A stretch of DNA of 64,000 nucleotides. Origin: Tetracentron sinense (Eukaryota; Streptophyta; Magnoliopsida; Trochodendrales; Trochodendraceae). Where the stretch lies: NCBI GenBank assembly GCA_015143295.1, contig CM026573.1:7118434-7182433 (forward strand), given 5' to 3'. The position numbers were made by a program, and so were the translations under genes. Shown one piece after another: positions 54,143-64,000 of this stretch (positions are counted from its first letter, which is position 1; every line of letters starts with the position of its first letter). The notes under the pieces were generated by a model, which made no database searches, had not been told where the DNA came from, and worked only from the letters and a program-made list of their open reading frames with translations.

Positions 54143-55114
54143 AACAAGGTTCAAGCCGGAACCTGAATTTAAGCCAAGTTAATCTCAAATTAATCAAAAT
54201 GCCTAAAGTAGTTTAATCAAATGCTAATTATTTTTATCTCTTGTGTGTTTTTACAAATGTGTATTTCATACATATCATAGTAGTTTAATGACTCATTAAA
54301 CCCAGTAGACAGGCTTATTACGCTAACGGCTACTGGATGATAATCCTCAGTGTCAATGGCTTAAACGTCTTGGAGGTCTGCAGAATTATGCCTGGTGGGT
54401 GATGACCCTTAGGAAACGATTCTAAACGCTCTCGCTTACACCAATCATCCATTTTTAGGTATGTTCTATACCGAGGAGTAGCATATACGGTGTTAAGTGA
54501 CCTCCATCCTTTTAGGAACACCCTTGCATTACACGCGCATAGATACATATAGACTAGACTATGGTATAGTTTACAAGCAACCCACCTAGAGGGATACTCA
54601 AAACCCTAACTTACTTGTACCCAGTACCTGTCCCCCAACCATGGTTGAATATCAAAACACCTTGTCCGGATAAATACCCACTCGGGGGTATGTATTGAGC
54701 CTTTTTGTTGTGCTTGTAATAAAATACACCTTACCCTGCTTCCGGACATAGTATATGGGGTTCAAATCTCAGAAAGATAGGTCTTCACCGGACCTATCCT
54801 CAACTTTGACCTAATAGGCCCTCGATTCCCAACAACCCAGGTTAAAGCATGTCTGACCTTCGTCCGTCTGCCCTATTGGATCACATATGCCTTGTCACAC
54901 AAAAAAAAAATCAAAAAAATCAAAAATCAACAATCCTCTCTCTTGCATGTCATTCCACGCTTCCAGACTAGGGGCATTGTCCCATGTCAATTAGACTGTG
55001 TTAGGTCATTTGCATGCTTACCAATCTTCACTCATTCTTATCTATTCCGGCTCTTATTCCATATCATTCCCTCTTTACAGGAGCAAACCCTGAGTCAAGC
55101 ATACCAATTGCAAT
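54143..55114 (+). other. 5' leader of second internal region
   Basis: Carries the leader block shared with 8160-8370 and 23500-23740: CTGGATGATAATCCTCAGTG, GGGTGATGACCCTTAGGAAA and CTCGCTTACACCAAT. No coding frame. Confidence 0.62.
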
Positions 55115-55640
55115 ATGAAACAGATAGATGGCCATGAAACTGATTTAGACAACCCGACATCACAGCAGCTGCAAGCCCCGAATTTTGAGGCAAGAATAGC
55201 TACGAATGCCCAGAGCGTAGAAGAGCTGAAAAACATTATGCATGATTTTATGCGGGCCATAACACATGCTCTCTCCTCCTCAAATTCTCGACCTGCTGAT
55301 GTGCCAGGCCCATCACAAGCTGATTTGCCACATGTCACCAACCTTACCCCACCGCCTGTTATCAACACCTCACTACCTGTTCAACCTCTACAACTGCATA
55401 CCCTCAATATCCCTCCACCACCCTTCCAACCATTACCCGACTTCACTTTTGGCATGCCACCTCCACCTATTCAACCACAACCTATACCCCACATCACACC
55501 TCCCATCATTGACCAGTTTGAAAAGGAGGAAGCCAGGGCTGGCGGAGATCCCCATGCTGGGTCCGCTCACATATCCTCCAGCACAGCCCAGATCCCTGAT
55601 GCATACAGGGAAAGAAATGAGAAGTTAGAGGAACTGGTAC
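55115..55640 (+). pseudogene. Gag N-terminal part, cut by deletion
   Basis: Starts MKQIDGHETDLDN and has FEARIATNAQSVEELKNIM, RAITHALSSSNSRP, a proline-rich stretch (LNIPPPPFQP, FTFGMPPPP), IIDQFEKEEARAGG and AYRERNEKLEEL. It matches the N-terminus of the gag at 21275-22880. It stops at EEL, where the sequence changes to host DNA of the duplication. This is the gag end missing from 38946-39888, but in a separate internal region, so the two do not make one gene. Confidence 0.85.
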
Positions 55641-57098
55641 CAGACACATGGCATTTTGCAGTTAAAGGCATTTGAAGGGTGACAAGTGTCCACACCGTTA
55701 ACTAACGAAGAGGGAGTGAGCAAGGTAGTAATTCTACTTTCAATCGAGTTCAGATTACTTTTGTCTAATTATCTTCTTCATCTTTTTCTTGCACACATTT
55801 CCAATTATTATATTCTACTATGCCTTGTAAATTTGGAAAGCCCTTCGGTCATCGAAGGCAATAGAACTCATCATAGAAGGAAGAACCCCCTCTCTGAATC
55901 GTCTAATCGATTCGTTCAGCGGTGGCTCATCGAACAGCTGAAGTGAACGCACTCTCATTCACTTTGTCTGACTCGGCACCTACGGTCTAAAGGTTTTGTC
56001 TTAAAAGCATGGGATTTTAACCCATCTTCCCGATCAGGATTAAACCTGAGGAGGAATAAGCAATAAATTGTAAATGGATGAGAGTTGCCACCTAATATAA
56101 TTCTAAGGGAAATAGGATTCTTAAGATGGTTGGATAAGGCATGATCTAAAATTAGAGTTCAGGGTAAGGGATTCATTTGAGTTAGGGGAAGGTGTTAGTA
56201 TACAAATCCAAATATTTTGCTTATATTAGCTCATTTATATGAATAAATTTCATGGAATTGAAGTTAATAAAAAAAAAGTAGCAAAAGACTTTAAAAAAAA
56301 ACAATAGGCGGAGGCACCGATCGATGGCACCACTAGCGTCGATCGATCACCTGCGCCGATCAAAAAACACTCTATGGCCGATCGATTCATGGGTTTAGGG
56401 TGAGAAAAACATACTAAGAGATTGGAAACCCAAAAAGAGGAAAAAACCTAGGGTTTTCAAATTGAGAAGAAGGGGAGAGCTTGGAGATCTCACCCAAGAC
56501 GGTTCTCAACTGAGGGATCGTAGGGAAACGATCAAGGAAAGTATTATACATTGTCTAACCTAACTACACTTATAATATTTTACATGTAATCAAAATCTAG
56601 ATATATTTATGTGGGATTTGATTAAGCCTATTGTGACGTTTTCTTACATGATTCGAAGAGAAATTTCAATGATGAAACCTAGAATGGATTGTTATTAATG
56701 CTACTGATTTCATGATTTTAATTATGGAATAGTAGGATGTGAATAACCTAAGTAGGATGTGAATAACCCTGAGGAACTGGAATTGCATTTGGAAGAATGA
56801 AATTATGATGAATTAAAGATGATACTAGAAATTGATAATTTTTATTGATGCTATGAACATTATCAATTATTAAACTTAAATCTATATTGTGAATTATTCT
56901 CCATCTATGATAAAGTGACCATGTATGCTATGATCACTAACACCTTGTTGGATTGCAAACAAAGATTCTGACACATTCTAGAATCAGTGAAGATAGTCAA
57001 AAATCATCAAGCTATCTTTCTTGATGGTCCACGGTTGGAGACGCAATTGCATAAGCTTGCGCTTATAACTGTTGTGCAAATGTGGAAGAGAGGGTATT
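55638..57098. other. Duplicated AT-rich non-coding segment, copy B
   Basis: Matches 13068-14540. It holds the same GATCGATC palindromes (56320-56390) and LTR-like leader. No gene supported; the frame at 55686-55946 resembles 13118-13378 only as shared non-coding sequence. Confidence 0.6.
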
Positions 57099-57425
57099 CT
57101 AGATTAAAATGTAGGATTTCAACCCAACCTTATGAGTTAGGACACTAATGCTCAGGGTGGCGTTGATGAGGCTAATGACATACTTGTCCATGTGCCGCCA
57201 TTGTTGAAAAGTTGGGTTATGAAGGGGAGGATCTTTCTTGTCATCAAGAGGAGGAGGGGATGGAATGGTTCCATCAATGAACCCCATGAGATCTAAGAAG
57301 ACCAAAATATGTTCCATCTGGCAATACCATTAAAGATAGTTTGTCCCATTCAACTTGATGAAGACAAAGTTGTTGATATTGGAAATATTAAGAGAGGTAG
57401 AAAACGAAGAGGTAGAGGAAGCCAT
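57099..57425 (-). pseudogene. Ty1/copia gag N-terminal fragment, copy B, frameshifted
   Basis: Same fragment as 14468-14881. The start codon is at 57423-57425. LDLMGFIDGTIPSPPP and TFQQWRHMDKYVISLINAT are readable, but a small length change near 57325 shifts the frame between the N-terminal NGTNY(L)LW part and the rest. Its primer site (57461-57472) is canonical, TGGTATCAGAGC. Confidence 0.82.
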
Positions 57426-57648
57426 TGGATCAGGAAAAAAATCAATTGGCCATTAAAGTTGCTCTGATACCATGTATAGGATAAACCTTAGTTACCTTGA
57501 GCGTCTATTGTATTTACAATATATAGAAAAGATGGGAGGTTACAATAACGTGTATAACCAGTTATAGTTCTTATTAGATAAGGATCATTAACAGATAGGA
57601 AGGTTCTCTAAAATAGATTGAAGGGAATCCTAAATACAATACGATGCT

Positions 57649-59874
57649 TGTGAGCATAGGATTTTATGGTCTTACCTTCTGGGTTGGGCCCTGTGGAGGA
57701 ACGACGCAAAAAAATTCCTTTTATGGTCTTACGGGTTGACTAAGAGTCGTCACCTATATTATTTGTTGGAAATAGGACCCGGGTGGTTAGATAGGAATTA
57801 TGGTCTTGATTAAAATCTAGGTAAGTGGTTCCATTAAGTCCCAGGGAAGGTGTTAGGAACACGGGACTCCCGTCTAAGCCAAATAAATTAAATTAATAAA
57901 AATTCTCAAGTGCTTAGATTAATGCTAACCCAAGAAGGAGAAAAACCTAAACTAGGGTCGAGCCCGGATTGGGTTGCCTACATACCCATCAGGGTGGGAT
58001 TAGATCGAGTGTAGTTCAGGCAGTACTTTAACGCGTACCGGGGTTAAGGGGTGTGTGTACCAGAGTGGCTTACAGTTAGCTCGGAGGCTAGAGTTGATTA
58101 GTCGAGGAGGCTAAGGGTTGCACCAGAGTGGCTTAGGTTAAAATAACCATGGTTAAGGCTATTAACCATGGTTAGAGATGAGCCTGGGAGTGGCTAAGAT
58201 CTGATTTTTGCCCTTTTTTATTTTTACCTTCTTTGGATTTTTCCTAAGTTAATTGCTCAACTTAGGTTAAAGGGAGCTAACTAGGGTTAAGTTTAACCTA
58301 GTCAAAGTCCAGGGGCAGGTCAGGTTCTGAAGGGGACCCAGAGAGGTATGCAGGGCCTAGACTGACCTCCTACAAGGTCTGGACCCATTACAACACCCAT
58401 TTACAGATATACTGGAATTGGCGGTAATCTTAGTACTGCTAATTCCAGTTCTTCACAGAACTGGAATGTCGGTAACTAGACTACCGCCAATTCCCATCTC
58501 TTTTAGAAGATGAGTTTGCAGTAATGGAATGGGCAAATGGAAGGCTTGGAGGTCTCATAAGGACCTTGGGTTAGGTCCTAGGGTGAGCCCACAATGTGGT
58601 TTTTATCATGGCAGAATAAACCCCAGAATGTCGGTAGACACAATACTGACATTCTGGGTCTCTTCCAAATTTTCGGCAAATTGACCATGGCCAAGGGTCT
58701 AGTAGGCTTGGCATGGTCAAGGGTGATATGGAGGGACCCTTGGGTTCGAACCCAGGTTTTGGACTCGACTAGAGATCAAAAGAAAAAGGAAAGGGGGCAT
58801 TGTTCTGGGGAAAGTTTAGAATTGCGGTAAAAGCAGTACCGCCATTTTGATCTTCTTCCAGATTCTACACTTTTACCTTATGGCTTTGGGTCACAACACT
58901 TCTAGGAGCATCCTTATGAACTTAAGGAGCCCTGGAAGGCCAAGAGAATTTTTGAACCTGTTTTCTATTTACTCATAAAAGAGGGAAGGGACTTTCTCTT
59001 TTGGAGGGTCCCATACCTATGGAAGAGATAAGGGGGCCTCTACACTTAGATTCGGTAGCAAATGAATGCTCTTAGAAGTGGACTAAGAGTATTCCAATGA
59101 TGAGAAAACAAAAAAAATTATTGGAATGGGAAGGAAGTGTCCTACCCTATTTTCAACTTCCGAAGCTGATGGAAGGGTGGTCGTGTATGAGTGACCTTAT
59201 AAGGGAGGGAGACCAGGGTCTTCCCTCAGGTTCAACTCAGCACAGGGGCCTCTGAGAATCCTAAGCCTGAGGGATATGGGTTTTTGGATTCACCAGGTGT
59301 TTTACAAAGTCTTCCTACTAGATTTTGGCATGGGTTTAAGTTTGGACAAGGGGGAGTACTTATAGAGTTAGGAATGCAAGGGGAGGTTTGTAAATCGGAG
59401 GAAGGTAGTTGGGACAAAAAACATCCATTGGGCCGGAACTCAGTTCTACGTACAAATCTGGAATGGTCGTAAAGCCAGTACCGCCATTCCGTGGCTAGGC
59501 CAAAATGGAAATGGCAATAATGATTTTACCGCCATTCCTAAGGTTTTCTCAGAAATGGGCCTGAATAGTCTAGGGAGCCTACAGGCACTATAGCTTTTTC
59601 ACAAAAAACGTAATGTCGGTAATCACTTTACCGACATTATTACAATTTTTCAAATTTTGAATTTTTGTGGCCAAGGTTAGTTAAAGTCTGTGTGCCCATA
59701 GGGTATCTGGTATAGGCCCTGGGGCTTAGGTTTGGTTTTAACTAGGCCCATGGTTAGTTTTAGTGTTGTTTTAGGGCTAGGTTGGATTGAGTCAAGGTTA
59801 AGGTTAGGTTTAGGATTAGGGTTAGGATTGGAGCTTGAGAAAGAGGATAGGGCTGTAAAAATTGGGTGCTTACA
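57649..59874 (-). repeat. Tat-type solo LTR, copy B, uninterrupted
   Basis: Starts TGTGAGCATAGG, ends TGGGTGCTTACA, with ATGCT duplicated at 57644-57648 and 59875-59879. 2226 bp. It is the partner of the solo LTR at 15105-27865 and shows what that looked like before the gag-only element entered near 58240. It keeps hairpins with the GGCGGTA core near 58415, 58465, 58620, 58822, 59458, 59510 and 59610. Confidence 0.92.
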
Positions 59875-60320
59875 ATGCTTATCCTAAATATGGTAAGTAG
59901 AAGATATCTTAATAGGGTATGTGTTGGTGCAGTAATGTGAAAGGGGGTTTAGGAATGAGAATATGAGGGCTTTGGGAAGCCCGTGGGTGATCTGCGTGAT
60001 AATAGGAGTGTTGACAAAGGGAAAAACAATCTAATGAAAGGTTACCTATTGGAAATATAAAGACGCCATGTGGGTATGTGAAGGCACTTGTATCCATAGT
60101 GTCATGCCTATAACCAAGGAGCGAATCTCGGGGCCTGTTTTCTTGCCATGTGCCCCTATTGACTCCCTTTAACTGTGGTCAAGATTCACTCACCCCTAGG
60201 GTTCACCCATCTACCCTTGGTTTTTAGAAAAAAAAATTACCACAAGGGTTAACAAAATTTAACCATAATTCATGGGAATTAAAAGGTGCTTTGTGAGAGC
60301 GAGGAGCAATAGTTCGCTCC

Positions 60321-60647
60321 TCACCCATGGAGCGAACTATTGCTCAACCAAGAAACACACAACATAAAGAGCGAAAGAAACTTGTGAGAGTTATAGGGGC
60401 GAAGGAGAGGAAAACGCTCACATCCAAAAACTTTAAGAATATTGTAAAATGGAGGGTGACCAAAAAGACAATCAAAATGAGTTTTATTCTTGATGATAGG
60501 TGAAGGAAATCTATTAATGAGAAACACAGTAGATTCAACGGTGGCATCCCAAAAAAATTTTAGAACAAAGGAAGTGGCCATTAGAGTTAGGCCAATTTCA
60601 ACAATATGTTTGAGTTTTCTCTCAGTGATGTCATTTTGTTCGGGCAT
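60321..60647 (-). pseudogene. Copia integrase fragment, copy B
   Basis: A 108-residue open frame: MPEQNDITERKLKHIVEIGL, FLINRFPSPIIKNKTHFD, FGCERFPLLRPYNSHK. It is the C-terminal half of the integrase core with the ExxxRKxxH-type block. Unlike copy A it is not split by the 623-bp LTR. The upstream half of the domain, with both core Asp residues, is deleted. Confidence 0.82.
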
Positions 60648-60790
60648 ATAGGGACATGAAAGATGATGGATAATGGCATGAGCAGCAAGAAACTGAATTT
60701 AAGAAATTCACCACCCCCATCAATGTGTATGTAGGGACTTAATCATTATTCGTGTTTGGTGGTCACCACCAACCTGTGAAGTTATTCTCT

Positions 60791-60982
60791 GTTGTATCCC
60801 GCTCATTTTTATGAGTTTATCAGAGATGGTGGCCCAATAGATCAGGCTGTCATGATCTTTCCTAAAAGTACACAAAGTATGATCCGGTTGTATCCCGCTC
60901 ATTTTTATGAGTCTATCAGAGATGGTGGCCCAATAGATCAGGCTGTCATGATCTTTCCTAAAAGTACACAAAGTATGATCCG
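60791..60982. repeat. Recent 96-bp tandem duplication in copy B
   Basis: GTTGTATCCCGCTCATTTTT ... AAGTATGATCCG occurs twice with about one difference. Copy A has one copy near 30202-30295. It is therefore later than the large duplication. Confidence 0.9.
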
Positions 60983-61551
60983 GCGATTTGAAGAAAAACT
61001 CTCATTTGAAAGGTCTTCAATAGAGGGAAAAAAAATAGGAGATCATAAGGCGTGAGTATGAGAATTTGGGGGTTGTAGAAGTATGAAAGAGGAAAGAACT
61101 TTTATTTTAAAACACAATTCACACCCGGCAGATAGTAACAGAATATCTGTCGGAAAGGGGAAAAAAAAAGAGCTAAGGGGTTACCAAAATGATCATGGCT
61201 CTAATACCATGAAATATTACAGTGAATAACTTTAAAAATCTTCTCAATGACTCACCACAACCGGTATTCTATTTAAAATGTTTTTTAGTTTCCAAAGATG
61301 CATGATTAAAATTGCTAACTATAAAGAAAGAGTTGATCACCGAAGACTTGATTGAGGAGGATGACGAGGATAAGGATTATTCTTTTAAGCCATTGTCATT
61401 TATAGTTAGTGCTAGAGGAGAATCTGGCAATTCAAGACTCTGAACTTAGGCCTAACCAATTACGTGGTTTTCATTAGTTAGTGCTTAAGGATAATCTGGC
61501 CCCCCAACCAATATGGAGGACTTTCACGATAGTTAGTGCTCAAATGCCACA

Positions 61552-62053
61552 TTAATGTTTAAAGCGTGCGTATTCCCCCTCTCTTTACCGCAAACTCCAC
61601 CATGAGCATCGGTGGAGCTAGGGGGAAAAGCGGGCAACTGCCCCCGTAAAGTGTGAAAAAAAATTATAAGATATTTAATTAACAGGCAAAAACCAGGGGA
61701 AAAGGATTGGAAACTGAAACTCTGGATGGTAGGTACTATCAGAGTTGGGCTACCCGTTTGAAAATTCAACCGCGCCAAACAACACATGCATTAAATCTGG
61801 CAGCCCAACTCTCCAGAGTTTTAAATCACTTCCCAACCATAAGCAAAGTGGGGCTGAACTTTTGGAAAAAAAATGCCGTTAATAATATGGAAAATAGTTA
61901 ATGTATCCGGGGTCCCATTTTGGAACGGAATGGCTAGTCCTCATTGGTCCACGCCCCAAATTTAAATACTCACCTACTGTGGTTAAGATTCACTCACTCC
62001 TAAGGTTAAGTAATCCAAGCATGGTTTTTTTTTTTTTTAAATCCAAAATCTTA
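61552..62053. other. Non-coding stretch before the MITE, copy B
   Basis: Matches 30863-31413, but with the 39-bp repeat in single copy. No gene seen. Confidence 0.55.
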
Positions 62054-62685
62054 GGCCCCGTTTGGTTGCACTTCCATTTTCTATTTTTAAAACCAAAAAT
62101 TTGAAATTTTTACACAAAACATATTTCTGTATTTTGTTTTTAAAAATTAATAACAAAATTTTTAAAAATCAAGACAATAGAAATTTTTTGTTACCTCTGT
62201 TTTTTAAAACGAAAAACAAATATGGAAAACATGGACCCACCACCATCTAACCAGCCACCACTACTATCCACCACCACCCACAACCACAATACCACCACCA
62301 CCACAATACCACCCACCTACAACCACCACCACACCACCACCACACCACCACTACCACCACCACCTACTACGCACCGCCACAACCACCACCACAATACTAC
62401 CACCACCACCACCACTACCATTACCCACCACACCACCACAACCACCCACTATGCACCTCCACACCACCATCACTCACCGCCACACAACCCACACCACCAC
62501 CACCATCACACAACCCCCACCACCACCATGAATTGAAATTATATAATCATATTTATCAAACATGTTTTTTGTGTTTTCCTTTTTTTAAAACAAGTAACAG
62601 TTAATAACGCCAAACGTGTTTCCTACTAAAAAAAATATAAAACAAAAATTTGTTTCCAATTTTTTAAATGTATCCAAACGGCCCC
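62054..62685. mobile_element. Tourist-like MITE with CCA minisatellite, copy B
   Basis: Ends GGCCCCGTTTGG and CCAAACGGCCCC, flanked by TTA on both sides (62051-62053 and 62686-62688), so the target duplication is perfect here. Internal CCACCA array at 62229-62530 is shorter than in copy A (632 against 694 bp in total). Confidence 0.78.
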
Positions 62686-62980
62686 TTAGCTTTAATTCTT
62701 GAAAACAGAGAGTGACGTGAGAAAGATAAGAAAGATATATTTTTTATTTGTTTACTAAACCTATTAACATATGCATCTTCTTTTCGTTGATTAATGGGTA
62801 GGTAGCAAGACATACAAGGATTCCTTGTAGAGTTCTTTACAAAGGATCCTGACTCATAAATTAAATCTCTATTAAGCGGACTAACACTCTTGTAATTAAT
62901 AACTTGGTGGAATTTCTTAAATCTCAATTAAGGCAGACTAGACGCTCATGTAATTATTAACTAGGTGGAAAGAAATTATA
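62686..62980. other. Upstream flank of MMP copy B before the Helitron
   Basis: Corresponds to 32108-32394 in copy A, including the pair of about 40-bp repeats (from about 62871). No gene. It was moved 270 bp away from the second MMP by the Helitron. Confidence 0.7.
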
Positions 62981-63250
62981 TCTTTACTATTATAATGGGA
63001 GAGGGAGGCGTCGCTTGATTTTTTGAAATTCCTAAACTACCCTTATATAAAACAAAACTTTAATTTAATGTTTTACTTTAATTTCTAAACTACCTTTATC
63101 TATCTATTTAAATAATAGAATTCAATCGCGATTGAACTCGGGGAGAGCTCAATTGCACCCGCGGGTTAACATATGTCCCTTTTAACTCCTATTAACTGTG
63201 GTTAACTCCTTCCCCTCGCTCTCACGTGCGTCGCACGTGCCACCCGCTAG
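62981..63250 (+). mobile_element. Small non-autonomous Helitron in MMP copy B promoter region
   Basis: Starts TCTTTACTATTATAATGG (5' TC), ends CACCCGCTAG (3' CTAG). An 8-bp palindromic hairpin CACGTGCG-T-CGCACGTG (63223-63239) lies 7 bases before the terminal CTAG. It sits between A (62980) and T (63251). Copy A has the empty site AAATTATATAATATT at about 32386-32400. No target duplication, as Helitrons lack one. 270 bp, no coding. Internal words TTCAATCGCGATTGAACTC and CATATGTCCCTTTTAACTC are shared with the foldback elements at 34876-36397. Confidence 0.88.
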
Positions 63251-63370
63251 TAATTATAAGTGAATATTATAAGAGGGAAGGTTGTAGTCCTCAAAAAATT
63301 TTAAATTATATAAGAGGGCCCACTGTAGTCCTCAAAAAAAAAAAATTCCCGCTCCTGCCCATGAGAGGTG

Positions 63371-63380
63371 TATATATATA
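63371..63380 (+). promoter_or_regulatory. TATA box of MMP gene, copy B
   Basis: TATATATATA, about 70 bp before the start codon, as in copy A. The Helitron ends only 120 bp upstream of it. Confidence 0.75.
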
Positions 63381-63445
63381 GACACGATACTATGGGAAAT
63401 CCTACACCACCAGAAGCTCTTCAAGAGTCTACTTAGAAACTTGCA

Positions 63446-64000
63446 ATGGCCCTTAGAGTTTCTCTCCTTCTGGGATCCCTTCTTCTCCTCCTCCTCCTTA
63501 TGTTGCCTCACACAACTCTATCCAAACCGAGTGAGATAAAGGGTGAGAAAAGAAGCCTAGAACATCCCTTCAAGTTCCTCCAGAATCTGGAAGGATCCCA
63601 GAAGGGTCAGACTGTAGAAGGGCTGAATGAACTCAAAAAGTATCTAAAGAAATTTGGATACCTAAACTATGGAGGTAATTCAAACGACGTCAAACCCGCC
63701 GGGCATGCAAATAATGACGAGTTTGATGAACTCTTAGAGTCGGCCATCAAGACTTACCAGATCAATTATAAGTTGAAGGCCACAGGGAGTCTCGACTCTC
63801 AAACGGTGAAACAGATGATGATTCCTAGATGTGGAGTCGCAGACATTACTACAAATGGTACAACTTCAATGCGATCAGGCAAGAAGAAGCACCATCAAGA
63901 TCTCCACACAGTTTCTCATTATAAGTTCTATCGCGGAAGACCAAGATGGCCACGTTCCAAGACCCATTTCACTTACAGCTTCCGTTCTAGTGTCGCTCTC
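63446..64000 (+). CDS. MMP: Plant matrix metalloproteinase, copy B, cut by window end
   Basis: Open for all 185 visible codons with the same start and signal peptide as the gene at 32600. By eye about 10 of 555 bases differ, six changing residues: I7L, R46Q, L84P, K137N, G143R and K151Q. The propeptide and the cysteine switch PRCGVAD are intact. K137N makes a new N-glycosylation site (NGT) just after the switch. The window ends at Leu185, before the zinc motif, so it cannot be said whether this copy has HEIGH or HGIGH. A Helitron lies upstream at 62981-63250. Family role: secreted zinc endopeptidase acting in the apoplast, made as an inactive precursor. Confidence 0.93.
   Translation, partial: MALRVSLLLGSLLLLLLLMLPHTTLSKPSEIKGEKRSLEHPFKFLQNLEGSQKGQTVEGLNELKKYLKKFGYLNYGGNSNDVKPAGHANNDEFDELLESAIKTYQINYKLKATGSLDSQTVKQMMIPRCGVADITTNGTTSMRSGKKKHHQDLHTVSHYKFYRGRPRWPRSKTHFTYSFRSSVAL

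Larger units (their letters stand above)
37761..55640 (+). mobile_element. Gag-only Tat-type retroelement, rearranged (LTR, internal, LTR, start of second internal)
   Basis: Plus-strand order: truncated LTR 37761-38918; gag 38946-39888; non-coding 3' region with minisatellites 39889-48489; polypurine tract; full LTR 48503-54122; primer site; leader; gag N-terminus to 55640, where host sequence resumes. So there is LTR, internal, LTR and a partial second internal, as in a tandem (multi-LTR) form left by recombination between related elements. Two deletions shaped it: LTR end to mid-gag at 38918, and the right end plus 411 bp of flank at about 55638. Nested in it are solo LTRs at 42904-48243, 44801-47904 and 49011-51842. 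No pol is present. Confidence 0.85.
60280..61551 (-). mobile_element. Second Ty1/copia fragment, copy B, internally deleted
   Basis: Integrase piece 60321-60647, then a deletion near 60740 relative to copy A (about 785 bp missing), then a tandem repeat, primer site TGGTATTAGAGCC (61197-61209) and LTR 61210-61551. Fragment only; RT and 3' LTR absent. Confidence 0.75.

Overview
This window is nuclear DNA of a flowering plant and is dominated by LTR retrotransposons. The evidence is plant-lineage Ty3/gypsy (Tat/Ogre-type) and Ty1/copia coding remains, tRNA primer sites typical of plant elements, solo LTRs with 5-bp target duplications, a Tourist-like MITE, a small Helitron, plant mobile domain (PMD) remains, and two copies of an intronless plant matrix metalloproteinase (MMP) gene. 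The species cannot be told from the sequence. The only intact host gene is the MMP at 32600-33577. A second copy starts at 63446 and runs off the window end.

Layout. 1-12177 is a decayed minus-strand Tat/Ogre-like element: 5' LTR 8546-12177, primer site, leader, an extra ORF1 with DUF7745-like and coiled-coil parts, gag, protease, a putative intron, RT, RNase H and the start of integrase. From about 12188 to 64000 the window is a direct tandem duplication. Copy A runs about 12188-37293 and copy B starts about 37294. Each copy holds, in order, a PMD pseudogene fragment, an AT-rich spacer, a copia gag fragment with its primer site, a Tat-type solo LTR, a copia integrase fragment with LTR, a Tourist-like MITE filled with a CCA-type minisatellite, and the MMP gene.

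The copies differ by later insertions and deletions, and each copy acts as the empty site for the other. Copy A gained a 10.5-kb gag-only element (15726-26180, target duplication GATTT) and a 623-bp solo LTR (28653-29275). Copy B gained a large gag-only element (37761-55640), which itself carries two further layers of solo LTRs, and a 270-bp Helitron (62981-63250) just upstream of the second MMP. Copy B also lost about 411 bp and about 785 bp of flanking sequence.

Main observations: (1) the complete MMP has HGIGH in place of HEIGH, so the catalytic glutamate is missing while the rest of the zinc site, the cysteine switch and the Met-turn are kept. (2) The LTRs of one Tat subfamily carry many short hairpins with a shared core (GGCGGTA / TACCGCC) whose arms change in a compensating way. 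(3) The two gag-only elements have 3' regions made of minisatellites whose units are also hairpins. (4) The duplication gives an unusually clear record of nested insertion, solo-LTR formation, templated repair and Helitron insertion. No tRNA, rRNA or CRISPR was seen.
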